A program made the translations under genes and the position numbers. This document shows positions 32,382 to 44,300 of a stretch of DNA of 64,000 nt, one piece after another. The DNA lies in contig BDSL01000001.1 of NCBI GenBank assembly GCA_003116995.1, positions 1,736,001 through 1,800,000 of the forward strand. Reading direction: 5' to 3'. Source of the stretch: Yamagishiella unicocca. Taxonomy: Eukaryota; Chlorophyta; Chlorophyceae; Chlamydomonadales; Volvocaceae. Within the stretch, counting starts at the first letter, position 1. Each line of letters begins with the position of its first letter. The notes under the pieces are model-generated. The model was not told the origin of the DNA, searched no databases, and saw only the letters and a list, made by a program, of their open reading frames with translations.

Positions 32382-35300
32382 ATGTCGCAGATCCATGACG
32401 TCCTTCGCTTTGCCCAATTGCAGGTGCGCAATCACTGCGAAATATCACCAAAGCTGCCGTAGCCGGTCCGTGCAATGATGCCCTCTTTGCCCTTTGCCGA
32501 CGTAGAGCGTCATCGACGTTACGTTTCTTGCGGAGCTCTCTGAGCACAAACTCAACGTGCTGAAGCTGTCGGAGGCTCCCATTGACATCGTCGGTGCGTC
32601 CCCGCGCACGGCGTCTCAACTTTTCCATCAGACCTCCGCCCCACCAGCCACCCCACCTGCAAAGCTGCTTGCGGCCTTCTGCCTGCTCTTGAAACTTCCT
32701 CCTCGTTCCCCTCCTCCCCCCAGGTTACTTCAGCCCCAATCGCTATGAGAGCGTCGGCGCCCGCCTTCAGCTGGACGTGTCCAGCCTCCGACCGGAGACC
32801 ACCAGCCGGCTGGTGCGTGCGGGGCAGGCAGGCAGGCGAGAGGGAGGCGGGCAGAGCTGCAGCAGGGGCGGAGGTGGGGGTATGTGCCCGGGTAGCGAGG
32901 GGAGCATGTCACGACACGGGCGACAGGACATGGTGGGGTGGGGTGGGGTAGGGTTGGGTGCTGCTTCCTCGCGCAGCTCCGCGGACGTCCCTCGGCTCTG
33001 CAGGAAGTGTAGGTCTCGGAGCCGATGTGAGGCCTGTAGTCCATTTGGCCAACCCCGTTTCGTATGACTGGTTTCCTCATCCCGCGCCGTGGCGCTCACC
33101 TCTGCCCCGCCCCTCCCCGCCCTTCCCGGCCCGTGCCTGAACCCAACCTAAGGACTGCCACGCGGCCCCCGGGCAGCTGCTGCTGTTCAACACCATCGAG
33201 GGGTTCCGGGGTTGCGAGCAGCCGAAGCTGATGCGCCAGGTGAGGTAATGGGGCCGGCCAGCAGAGTAGAGAGGGAACCCCTGGTCGGAAACCGGGGGGG
33301 AAAGCCTCGCCAGGGGCTAAGAGGGCGGGAAACGGGGGTTGGAGGGTCCTCAAGGACACGTCGGTTGCGGAATGGACGGCGAGGGCCAGAGAGCGTACCG
33401 AACCAGAAAGGAGCATGAGGTGGCTCGGCAGGCTGCCAGTGGGGCGGCAACACGTAGCGGACAAGCGGTGGGGGGCATGGTGGGAGAGGAGGGCGCCCCG
33501 GAGGGTGAAGCGTCCGCGGGGACCCGGAGGGGGCCGGCTGAGCCCCACGCACCGTATCCCCCCGCCATTTCCTTGTACGGCACCCGCCGCCAGATCCTGG
33601 CTCCTGCAGTCCCTTCCCTCCCTGGAGAACGGCGCCGTTGCGGTGCCGTACACAGCCCGGGCTGCTTGGACGCCATGTGGCCCCCCCTGCCTGTGCGGCG
33701 CTCGTCGATGCTTCCCGCCAAAACAGCATGAAACCCCGCCCGAAAAGCATATCCTCTCCCTTTGGGCTCGGGACTGCTCGGGCCCCCCTTTAGACGGCTG
33801 CCCAGGTGTGGTCCGACATCATCAGCGGAGCGGCGGAGGCTGAGCCCTGGCGGCTGTGCCGCTTCCTGCTCCTCGTATACGGGGACCTGAAGCACTACAA
33901 GTTCAACTACTGGTGGGGCGGTGGGGAGGGAGCCCGGGCTGAAGGGTCGGCTAAGGCGGGCGTGGAATCGGGGGAGGGCGAGAACACCCGGGACGGAGGA
34001 CGGCAGGAGACGGAGGACGGAAAGTAGCCGGAAGGGGAGGGGGCGCGGCCACCGCATGGCGCTGCTGCATCCTCCTTCACCGCACAAATGTATTTTAGTG
34101 CACGGCCCCGGCTTTCATCCTGACCACGACTGTTTGCAATCCACACATGCGTCGTTAGCCCTGGCAACCGCCACAACCGATGCAACCACCTCACGGCTCG
34201 GTGTACGCCCCTCCCCAGGTTCGCCTTCCCCGCGCTCAAGCCCCCGGCGCCCTTCACCTGCGACTCCCCGCCAGCACGTGTAGACGCCGCACTGCCGCCC
34301 GCGGCGGTGGATCTGGTGAGGGGCCCCGCAGGGTGGGCGGGGGGTTCGCGGAAGACCCGTGGATGCCCGAAAAATCCGGGTGGGCTGGGGGTGGGGGTGG
34401 TGAGTGGAGCTGAGGAGGGGGAACCTGGAAGCATTGAGGGTGTAGAGGGGGCCCTTGGAAGGGGAATTGGAGTTGCGGAGGGTGGCTAGGCAGGGGAAGA
34501 CGACAGTGGTGGCGTGTGGACGCGCTGTGTTCCCTGATGAGGGATCCCACATCCTGTGCCCTGAAGCACACCATCATGAAGCGACCCTGACCCACTTCCA
34601 CGCCCCCCCCCCACCGCACCCCCTCCCCACCAGGTCACCGCCGCGTGCACCGCCTGGCGCTACCCCGCCCCAGCAACCACCACAACCACCACAACCACTA
34701 CTGCCGCCCCAGTAGCCGCCAGCGAGCCCGGTGACTCCGCGGCACCTCCCAGCCCCGCCGTCAGCCCCGCTGAAGTCCTGGCCCGCAGCCCCCCGCCCTT
34801 CTGGCTGCTGTCCAGCCCCGAAGAGGACTTCTCACGGGATGTGACGGCGCACTCGATCAGCGAGTGGGCCGCACTGGCGGGGCCTGGCGGCACCGACGAC
34901 GGCTCCGCCGGCAGCGGCGGCGGCGAGGGGCAGGGCGCTTGCGGGGCCTCCGGCCAGCGGCACGTGCTGCTGGTGTTTTCCGACAGCAGCAACCAGCCGG
35001 GTTACCCCTCCTGGCACCTGCGTAACGTGCTGCTGCTGGCGGCAGTGAGGTGGCGGGTGGGGCGGCTGAGGGTGCTGTGCCTTCGGGAGAGCAGCCGCGG
35101 CGGGGGCCGGCTGGACCCGCAGCGGAGCCTGCTGCTGCGGGTGGCGCTGCCGCGCATCGAGGTGGGCGGATGGCCGCAGCAGCAGCCGGCAGCCGCTGGG
35201 TCGGAGGGGGGCAGCGGGGCTCTGCTGCCGCCCTGCCCGGACGCGGTGGGGTGGGAGGCCAACGAGCAGGGGCGGCTGTTGCCCAGGTGCGGGGCGGGAG

Positions 35301-37856
35301 GGGAGGGGAAGGCGGGGGGAGGGAAGGAGTGCAGGATCGGCGGCGCGAGAGACGAAGGGGGAGGGGGTCCGAGGGTGGTCCGAGCTGTGCACTGCGGGAG
35401 GGCGTTGTGTAATTGAGAGTCAGAAACGGCTTCTGCCATAATGTTGCTTGCAGTGTTAGCGGGTCCCGAAAACTCACTTGCCGCCCCCTCCTGCCTGTCC
35501 CCCTTGTACCTGTCCGCCTCCTGTCTGTCCCCGCCACCGCAGGTTCCTAGACCTGGGTCCGCACCTCAGCCCCGAGGCCCAGGCAGAGCAGGCCGTGGAC
35601 CTCAACCTGCGGCTCATGCGCTGGAGGGCGGTTCCGGAGCTGGACGTGGGAGCGATGGCGGCGACCAAGTGCCTGCTGCTGGGTGGGGCGGAGAGGGGGG
35701 AAGGGAAGCAGGCTGGGGTAGGGGAAGACTGGTTGAACAGCGCACTACCGCGCGCGTGGGTTGGGGAGGCGAGTTGACCTGTGGAAACGACAGAGCGGGG
35801 CGGGGCGGAAGCGGCTGCGTGGGCCAGGGAGCCGCAAGCCTGGGAGTGACGTGATCACCCGCCAGCGACCTGCACCCTCCATGCACCCTTCCGTGACATG
35901 CCCTCCACATGCCCTCCTTTCGTGACATGCCCTCCACGCTGCCACCGCCCCCTCCCCCCAGTATGGTCTGTATATATGTTTGCGATGTCCTGTAACCGGG
36001 TCTTCGGGCCTTTTTGCCCCCCCTCGGCCCCCCTCGGCTCCTCCCCCCAGGTGCCGGCACCCTGGGCTGCGCGGTTGGCCGCACCCTTCAGGCCTGGGGG
36101 GTGCGGCACGTGACCCTGCTGGACAGCGGCTCGGTGGCCTTCTCCAACCCGGTGCGCCAGTCGCTCTTCACATTCAAGGACTGCCTGGGTGGCGGCAGGT
36201 GCGGCGGGGGGCGTGCGGGGTGGCAGGCGGGCGGGTGCTGTTGGGTGGCTGCTGCTGATGGGAGAAGTGACGCGTACGGCTGCCCACCTGCTGCCGGGGG
36301 AGCACTAGACCAACGAGGTGTCGACGTTGGACGTCCTCGCGGCTCTGAAGCCGTCCCCGGCGCCTCTTTTCGCGCCCCCCAGGCCAAAGGCTGAGGCTGC
36401 GGCCGAGGCTCTCCGCCTCATCTTCCCCTCCGCCGTCACTCGCGGCGTGGCGCTGTCCATCCCCATGCCCGGCCACCCGCCCGCTGGAGCCGCGGAGGAG
36501 CGGGAGATGAAGCAGGTGGGGGCCGGAGGAGGATCCAGTGAACCGACAAAGGAGGAAACGCAGCCGGTGGAAGGGCAGTCCGGTGCTGTCCGCCGGCTGG
36601 TTACCACGGGGGAGGAGGGGGAATAGGCAAAGAGGACCATCCAGCCGCAGACCGCGCGCGCTCCGAAACCCTCACCCAGGCTTCGAAATCCTCACTGCTC
36701 CTCCTCATTCTCACAGGCGGCCGAGCAGCTCGACGCCCTGGTTTCGGAGCACGACGCCGTGTTCCTGCTCACCGACACCCGTGAATCCCGCTGGCTGCCC
36801 GCGCTGCTGGCGGCGGTGCACGGCAAGATCGCCATCACGGCCGCCGTCGGGTTCGACTCGTTCCTCGTGATGCGGCACGGCGCGCCGCCGGGCGCCGCCA
36901 ACGCGCCGCCGGCCGCCTCCGCCAGCAGCACCTCCGCCGAGGCCGCAGGTGGCGGTGATGTTGCGGCTGCCGCACCGGGTCGCCGCCTGGGCTGCTACTT
37001 CTGCAACGACGTGTTCGCGCCAGCCAACAGCACCCGCGACCGCTCCCTGGACCAGCAGTGCACGGTGGCCCGGCCCGGTCTGGCGCCCGTCGCGGGGGCT
37101 CTGGCGGTGGAGCTGCTGGCGGCGGTGGTGCAGCAGGGGCCGGGAGGCGTGTGCGCGCCGCCGCCCAGCCTGCAGCTCCAGAGCGACGGTACGGACGGCG
37201 TGTGGGGGGGGAGGAGACGGCGTGTGGGGGGGTGAAGGAGACGGCGCACGGGGTTGCGATGGGCTTTGGCAGACCGCCGCCTCTGCGCCTCCTGCGCCCG
37301 GCCTCCGGCCCTTGCTGCCTCCATAACCTTGGCCCAGCCGCCACTGCGTTCTGCACTCAATTTCGATCTTCCCCAGCCTTTCACGCGCACCTGCTCCCTC
37401 CGCACTCGCCTTATCCCGCCGCAACATCCCATTCAGCCAGCCCGTGTCCCTGCCGCCTGGCCGCCCCCACCCCCAGGCTCCGGACCCCCACTGGGCCCCG
37501 CCCCCCACATGGTCCGCGGCCAGCTGTCCTCCTTCAGCCAGGTGGTCATGGAGGGCTGGGCCTTCGGGCAGTGCACGGCCTGCAGCGCCGCAGTGGTGGA
37601 AGCGTACCGGAGCCAGGGGTGGGGGCTGCTGCGGGCGGCGCTGGAGTCCCCCGCGTCGCTGGAGCGGCTGACCGGGCTGTCAGACTTGCATGCGTCGGCG
37701 GCGGCGGCGATGATGGACGAGGATGAGGATGAGGGCGACGGGGTGGGGGGAGGAGGGGAAGGGCCGGAGGAGCCTGGCCCGCGTCAAGGCGAGGCGGAGG
37801 GCGAGGTGGATGGGACAGAAGGAGGCGGCGGCGACGACGAGTGGACGGAGCTGTGA
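32382..37856 (+). CDS. ATG7: Autophagy E1-like activating enzyme ATG7
   Basis: Twelve exons keep one frame (811 aa): 32382-32423, 32506-32593, 32724-32812, 33153-33239, 33806-33912, 34219-34315, 34634-35286, 35543-35682, 36051-36198, 36383-36515, 36717-37188 and 37477-37856. The N-terminal domain is recognisable (LRFAQLQ joined to [33 protein letters not shown]). The E1 domain has the nucleotide-binding GAGTLGC near 435, [20 protein letters not shown], a [10 protein letters not shown] motif, and the catalytic Cys in [13 protein letters not shown] near 643. The C-terminus has LERLTGL and an acidic tail. ATG7 adenylates ATG8 and ATG12 in the cytosol and passes them to ATG3 and ATG10. Exon 1 has only 14 codons but completes the family motif, which fixes the start. 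The Ala-rich inserts are longer than usual; otherwise it looks intact. Confidence 0.95.
34342..34376 (+). repeat. Dispersed repeat A in ATG7
   Basis: GTTCGCGGAAGACCCGTGGA followed by TGCCCGAAAAATCC lies about 26 nt after the donor of exon 6, sense with the gene. Confidence 0.75.
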
Positions 37857-39967
37857 AGGTGGAAGGAGGACGGCGGAAGGTGGAGCGGAGGGATCGTATG
37901 CGGCAGGATGGGAGGCCCATCTAAGCGGTTACTGTCAGCGGACTCACAGTTAGGTGATAGCGGCAAACAAACATGTTGCAGGCGGCGACGTGTAATTGTA
38001 TGGAACGTAGATCTGTAGCTGTTTCTGTAGTTGCAAAATAGTTAGTCACAGGGTTGCAGCTCTTGGACGAGATTAGGAGGGCGTATACGCCAATGCAAGG
38101 TACTTTTAACAGGCTGCAACAGGTCCCGTGTGTGGGGTACCGGCCAGGTATGGATGCACGTGCTAGCTACGCATCGCCGGTCTTCATCATGCGCAACTGT
38201 GTTGTTTTCTCTTTTCAAGAGGCTGGTCCCCCGTATCCTTCCGGCTGCGTTTCTGTACCCTCCCGGTTGCCCAGCTTCCATTGCGACTTGGGTTGTGCTC
38301 AGCGGTGCGAGTTGCCGGCCAGCCCACGCCGTCAGCGGGGGAGCAGATGCAGGCGGCAGGAGGCTTGGATGGCGCGGCAAGCATGGGCTGGGCTGAGTCG
38401 CTCTGTAACAAGGGTTGGGCTGGAGAGGAACAGTTATTGCACCGGGCTGGACCCGGTCCATGTCATGGTGTGTTGTCCCCGACATGGTGCCGTCTGCGGC
38501 CTCCGGTGACCCCCCCGACCTGGGACCCTAACACAGCTGCGGCAGCGTGGCTCGCGCCCAAGGGCCCCCCTGCCTCTACTCCCGCGTCCCCAGCGGCGTC
38601 CGCACAACAATGGTGTGACATGTGCTTGACAGCTGCCAGTACGTGGATCCACTTCCGTCCGGTTCAGTTGAGCGCCGTGGAGCTCAAGACGCGGCGATGC
38701 AGAAGCTGAAGGACCCGTTTGTGGTGACTAGTAGGTACAGAGTTGCCATATCGGGATTGCTGGCGCCGCGACGGGCGTCGACGGCCTCTGAAGACTGTTT
38801 TACGTACCAATGTCGGCTTCAAGGGTCGCTGCAGCGGGCCAGTGTCATTCCCGTCCGCGGCCGTCTTCGCAGCTACGCAGTTTTGGCGCTGTGCCCCGCG
38901 TTGCAGGCGGTGGGCGGCGCTTACACGCTCTTAAAAAGGTGCTGCCAGGCTGGACGTTAGCGCACTGCACATTGATCCAAAGCGCAAGCGGTTACAGTAG
39001 GCAGGGCCACGCTGGCCGTTGCGTCGTGGACCGGTGCGTTTTGGTCACTTCGCGACAGCTCACGTGCTGTAACGGTGAGGGTGCGGCGTTCGGGAGCGCC
39101 GGATTCAGGCGTGCCGCATACCGAACTGCAGGGGCGCATGTCGGCAGGAGTTGGGGGTGAGAGCATACCCGGACGATTTGGCGAGGCGTTAATTTCGCGA
39201 GGAGGCGTGGCGGAGCGAGCCGGCCCCCATAGGCTTGCACCGCTCTTGCTTCGCACGGTGGTTCATGTCAAGCGACTGACATGGTCCGAAGGGTCGACGG
39301 ATGGATGGAGAGCTGTGGTCAGTGGTTTGCAGACCGGGTATTCGGGAGTCGAGCTAGAACGAGTTGCCGCAGTGGCACGGTCGCACGACCATGCATATCG
39401 CTTGTTCAGCTTGTAATTTCTCCCCCTTTCCGATCGGGGTTTCATAGCCTGGATGAACTTATGGGTTTCTTTGCTTGCTGGCACTGAAATCCAAACGTGG
39501 ATGGACATTGCAAAGTTGCTTAGCAAGGAGACTCAAATGTGGCAGTGGTAGGTCGTGGTAGAATTACACGGAGCTGACCCGGGGGACAGTGAGCAAAATC
39601 ATTTGCACGCACAGAGCCTGGCAATCAAGATGAAATCCTTATGCTCAGCGTTACATAATTTCGTGCAATGCGGTTAACTCGTTGCCATATGATGCTGAAC
39701 CGGCGTTATGACATTCGCACAAAAATGTCTCCCTACTTGCGCTCTTGCAAATTGGCTGCGACCAGAGGAAATTGGAAACACAGAAGGTTACAGATAGTTA
39801 TTGTCCTGCCCTAACTTGCTGAGTTGTTGCAGCCCGGGACCGCGTTGGGCCCTTTTGTCCGAGATCTTGGAAGATGAGAACTTATTGTCGCGTGGCAGAA
39901 ATTGTCTTGTAGGCTTGAAGTGTTATTTTTCATTTTCAGACCTCACAACCCCACCGCCACTTCAAAA
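37857..39967. other. ATG7-PSAI intergenic region
   Basis: About 2.1 kb. It should hold the ATG7 3' UTR on the left and the PSAI promoter on the right. Just before the PSAI start a pyrimidine-rich stretch ending ATTTTCAG (39945 area) could be the acceptor of a 5'-UTR intron. No open frame in between matches a known family. Confidence 0.55.
37991..37995 (+). terminator. Polyadenylation signal TGTAA (ATG7)
   Basis: TGTAA lies 135 nt after the ATG7 stop codon, a plausible 3' UTR length for this type of alga. Confidence 0.55.
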
Positions 39968-40792
39968 ATGGCCCTGCGTGCTACTATCGCTAAGTCGGCC
40001 GTGCGCCCCCAGGTGGCCCGCGCCTCCGTCAAGCCGGTGGCTTCTCTGAAGCCCGCCCACGCTAAGCTGGCCCTGGCTGGCGTTGCCTCTCTGGCGGTGC
40101 TGGCTTCGACCAACTCGGTGCGTCGCCCTGCAGTTGCGCCTGACCTCGACCGTGCGTGGTTCCATTCCGTGGAGAGCCAAGTCTACGCGTCAGCGCGAGT
40201 GCAATCCGCGTCTCATGGAGCTGCTTGCTCCTTCAACTTCTATGTTACTTGCACTGGGTCCTGTATTTTCAGTGGGCCGTGGGGACGTCGAGACTGGTGT
40301 GTCGACGCCCCCTCTTCAGCCTTGATACGTCACACGAAAAGGCAGACGCTTACGAACGCCACAATATACCAATATTCAATTGGACAGAGTACTTGCAGCT
40401 GACGCATGGCGCAGCAGTTTCTCCGGCGTGTCCGATCGTTCTGTGGCCCTATTATCCTTGCAGGCCGAGGCCTCGCAGGTCATCGCCACCGTGGCCAGCG
40501 CTGCGCAGGGCTACCCCTTCGTGCCCCCGGCTTGGGCTCCGTCGGTCCTGGTGCCTCTTACCGGCCTGGTCCTGCCCGCCATTGCCATGGCCACCCTGTT
40601 CGTGTAAGCATGGACAGGGGAAGGGCTCTAGTCCAATATTTAGGTGGCATTTGTTGCTATGTGTGTATGAATTTTGTTGTTCTACTGGAGTAGGCACTGG
40701 CGCAACGACCCCAGGAACCCCCCGAGTTAACGACTCTTGTCCTGTTTTCGTTCGCCTGTAGGTACATCGAGAAGGAGGCCCCCTCCTCGTAA
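39968..40792 (+). CDS. PSAI: Photosystem I reaction centre subunit VIII, nuclear-encoded
   Basis: Three exons, 39968-40117, 40464-40603 and 40762-40792, give 106 aa. The mature part reads VPPAWAPSVLVPLTGLVLPA then IAMATLFVYIEKEAPSS, the single-span PsaI signature, which anchors near PsaL/PsaH in the thylakoid membrane. The first 50 or so residues are rich in Ala, Arg, Ser and Lys and look like a stromal transit peptide. They are followed by a hydrophobic Ala/Leu stretch and an A-E-A site typical of bipartite thylakoid signals. PsaI is plastid-encoded in land plants but nuclear in Chlamydomonas relatives, so this gene is also a lineage marker. The last exon has only 10 codons; its join (GT before GTAAGC) is confirmed by the VYIEKE motif. 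Confidence 0.95.
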
Positions 40793-41332
40793 ACGCCTCG
40801 CGTCGGCGCTTTACGCTCTGGGGTTGGCGCTAGATGCGGATGCTGCTAAGCCGCCGCTGATGGTTCCCTCGAAATCGCACATGTACAAATAGCAGCTGGA
40901 GGCAGATGAGGGAGGGTTGTTCATGATGATGAACCGACACGCCGGGGCGTGTTTTACCACTCGTACAGCCATTGCATCCGACAGCCGGCATCTGGTCACT
41001 CCGATGCCAGGGTGCAGCCCCGGACGATGTCTTTCGACGGGTTCCGGATGTTGTCAGGGGCATTTCGGATCTGAGGCTGCTCCGGAGGATGTGCGGTGTG
41101 GGTTAAGAGAAGAGCGACTTCAAAATCTTGGGCTTAATGGTCCACCTCGTGTAACCAGTAACCTTTTGAGTCCGTATGCAGCGTCCAGGGTTGTGCCCGC
41201 CATTCCAGCCGTCTCGAGTGGCAAAGGATGCGCAACAGCGACACGCCAATAAAACCGTTAATGGCACCTGGTAATGAGACGGAACAGTTCATATACGAGG
41301 GCCCACTTCGCAGCGTACCAGAATTAGCGGCA
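40793..41332. other. Convergent 3' region of PSAI and the SET methyltransferase
   Basis: About 540 bp shared by two convergent genes. A plus-strand TGTAA is present at 41150. I found no minus-strand TGTAA for the methyltransferase gene here, so its 3' end may use a variant signal or overlap PSAI. Confidence 0.55.
41150..41154 (+). terminator. Candidate polyadenylation signal TGTAA (PSAI)
   Basis: First clear plus-strand TGTAA after the PSAI stop, about 360 nt downstream. Confidence 0.5.
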
Positions 41333-44300
41333 TCACAATGAGAACCCAAAGGAGAAGTGCTTGTTTACTGCACGGCTGACGTCTTCCTTTCCGCCTCCAA
41401 CAGCCTCGGACGATCCTACATTCCCACGCCCGGCCTTCTTCACCCCATTCGCTCCCCCACGCTTCTCCCCAACTCGGGTCGGAGGCGGAACTATGGCCCC
41501 AGGTGCATCAGCCAGCGAGCGCTGCAGCGCTCCTGCTCGACGCACCACCTCCCGCAGCGACACGAGCGCCTCCTTTTCTGGCTTCCTCGCCAGCAGCGCC
41601 GCGCGATGCCTGGGCGGAAGGGCAGCATAACGTGCCAGCAGCATCTCGTCGTCCTCCAGGCTGCCGCCGTACCGGCCAAGCATGCGCTGTACCACATGCT
41701 CGTACACCTGCTGGACGCGAGACGATGCCTGCGCCTTGGTCAACGCAGCCGCCGCGACCTCCATCGCGGCCTCTGTCGGTCCCTGCTGGGCCGCCTGGTC
41801 GGCCCTCTTCCCGCCGGCTGTGCCCTTCCGAGCCTTGCCCCCGCTGGACTCGGCTGCACGCCGCCCGGCGCTGCGTACCACGGCCGCCTCGGTATTGGAG
41901 GTGAGAAGGGTATAGACCAAGGTGGTCATGGTTGCCGGTGGTGGGCGACCAGCGAAGACCTTGAATACGTGGTGCTGCGGCAGCAGGCCACAGCGCTGGC
42001 CCAGCCGCAGCCGCGCAGCCAGCACCCGCCGGAGAGGGGAGTCCTCATCCTCCTCTACGCCGCTGCCAGGCCCCGGCCCGGCCGCCGAGCTGGGCCCAGC
42101 CTCGGGGTCCCCAGCCTCGGCCTCCAGCACGTCCCTCGCCGCGCGCAACACGAAGCTCAGAGGGATCTGCGCACAGGACCGGACCGAAACCAGATGCACA
42201 CACTTGCGGCAGGATGATATTCCTCCACTGCGCCCCTTCCCTTTCGGACTCCTGAACCGCGCCCACCGCTGCATAAGGTCTGCATACAGCCCGCCCCGGT
42301 ACCGGCTGGCCCGGTCCCTGCCATCCCCACCTGCACGTGGTTGTTCCGGTTGCGCTGCTCGACGAAGCCGTAGCCCCGGAGCAGCTCGGCGTTAGACAGC
42401 TCGCCGTAGTTGTTGACGAGCTCCTCGCCCTCGTTGATGTCGCGGGTGGCTAGCATCTGCAGCACGTGCCTGGGGGCAAGGCAGGCGGGCGTGGGGCCGG
42501 GGGACGGCCAGGGGGAGGGGATGTGCTGATCTCTCGGCCATTAATGAATCAACACGTTAACCCCAGCCGACGATGTTTGAAGATCGCGTATGGAGCCACC
42601 TCGCGCACAGCCTTGTACGGCGACCTTTCTCACCTGCGCTCAACCGCATCAAGTTCTCCACACCTCATCGGCATCGTGACAGCATACCCGCCGGTGCTTC
42701 CGCCCCCCTCTCCTCCCGCCACTCGCCCCGCTCCCTCTACAGTGTCCCCCACCTCTTGGCGCAATGGTGCAGCCGCACATTGACCTCCCCCGTGATGTGG
42801 TTGAGCAGGTCCCACACAGGCACCATGGCCTGCGCGAAAGTAGCAGCACGAACAGCAGTAGCAGCATGCGTGCGTCCATGGGTGTTGCGTCGTGGTACGG
42901 CGAGTACGTCACGGGCGGGGGGGAAAGAGTCGGGGCGGTCGGAGGGTCGCAAAACGCGTTTTCTTCCTCCCGTGCCCCCGGGCGATTACGCCATGCACTT
43001 GAGAAGGCGCCTAGAGCGCTTGTCCCCGAGGGTTCATCCTCTTCCCCTCAGCACTGTCGCTCAGGCTAAGGGAGACGAGGCTGCTCGATGCCACTCCACT
43101 CCACACCTGGTATTTGTCGTCACCCAGCAAAAAGCTGTACGACGCCACTGCACACGTGGCCCAGCGGTACAGATCGTAGCCCTGCTCTCCATCCGGCATG
43201 CCCAGCTCGGGATGCTCCGAGATGAAGGGCTCCACGACCTCGCTCCACAGCACAGGCACCTGGTGACAGCGTAAGGCGGGGGGGGGGGAAGACTCATCAG
43301 CAGGGCGGCGCAACAAGGTTATCTATCAGCTCAGGGAGGTCACAGCGCGAGACGGGGCGGGCCAGACTGCCCTGGCTACTGGTTACTGGCTACTGGCTGC
43401 GGAGCACTTCCCTGGCTGCGAGGTGGCGTGATGGAGGAGGAGGCCGAGTTCAGCTTTCGGCGCCAGGGCCCAAAGCTAGTGTAACAATCCATCAAACACT
43501 CCAGTACAATCAATCAGCCCGTCACCGCAGCCCGGCCGGCAATGTGGACGGCGGGGTTGGGGTCGGAGGTCAGAGGGCCGCCCAGAGGGGCTACCGCACC
43601 TGCGTCGGCGCGTCGGCGGGGTGTTGCACCTTCCCCATCATCTTGTCGTACGCTGCTGTACCGCGGAGCTCCCGGAACTCGCGGCGCTGGGGTACGGGTG
43701 GCGGCGGCGGCAGCGGGAGAGGCGGGGAGGGAAGGCGGGCGGGCGGTTGCGCTGCTGGCGTCGGGTGCAGCAGCGAGGGGGAGAACACGTGGAGTGCGAG
43801 GTGCGCAGGGTCAAGCGGTTCCCCACGCGTGGGCTGGCGGCTGTCGCTCGCTGTCGCACCTCAGGGCCATTGCTACGAACCTCACCCCGCTAGGACTTGG
43901 TAGGCAGCATGGTGGCCCTCCAGCAAGAGGGCAAGGCATCAGCTCCCAACCACCTTCGCCCCGTCGCATACCCTGCCTCCTCCCTCTCCCCGCCCCTCCC
44001 GTCCCGTGCTGCTCCCACACTGCCAGCACTCGCCCGCCTCCCTCCCTCCCTGGAGCTCACCTTCCAGTACAACGGCATATGCGTCATGTCGTCAGGCAGC
44101 AGCCGTAGGTACGGCGCCCACCTCGACTTCTCCCCCCGCGACTTCTCGTACATCACGCCGATGATAAGGCCCTGGACCTGCGCGGGATGAGGGCGGGGTG
44201 AGGGCGGGCGAGGTATAGGAGGAGTGGGGCGTGGCGGGGCAGCCCGTGTACACGACACAGGAGAAGGAGGAGGGGGTGGGGTTGATAGGGAGTCCAGGCA

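Noticed and set aside
38054..39416. Several 110-150-aa frames between ATG7 and PSAI
   Set aside because: They overlap on both strands, match nothing and lack supporting signals.
42634..42663. Leaving exon 8 (30 nt) of the SET methyltransferase out
   Set aside because: Direct joining of exons 7 and 9 also keeps phase, but would shorten the stretch after the DLLNH motif. It was kept because both splice sites exist, though the pyrimidine tract is poor; RNA evidence is needed to decide.
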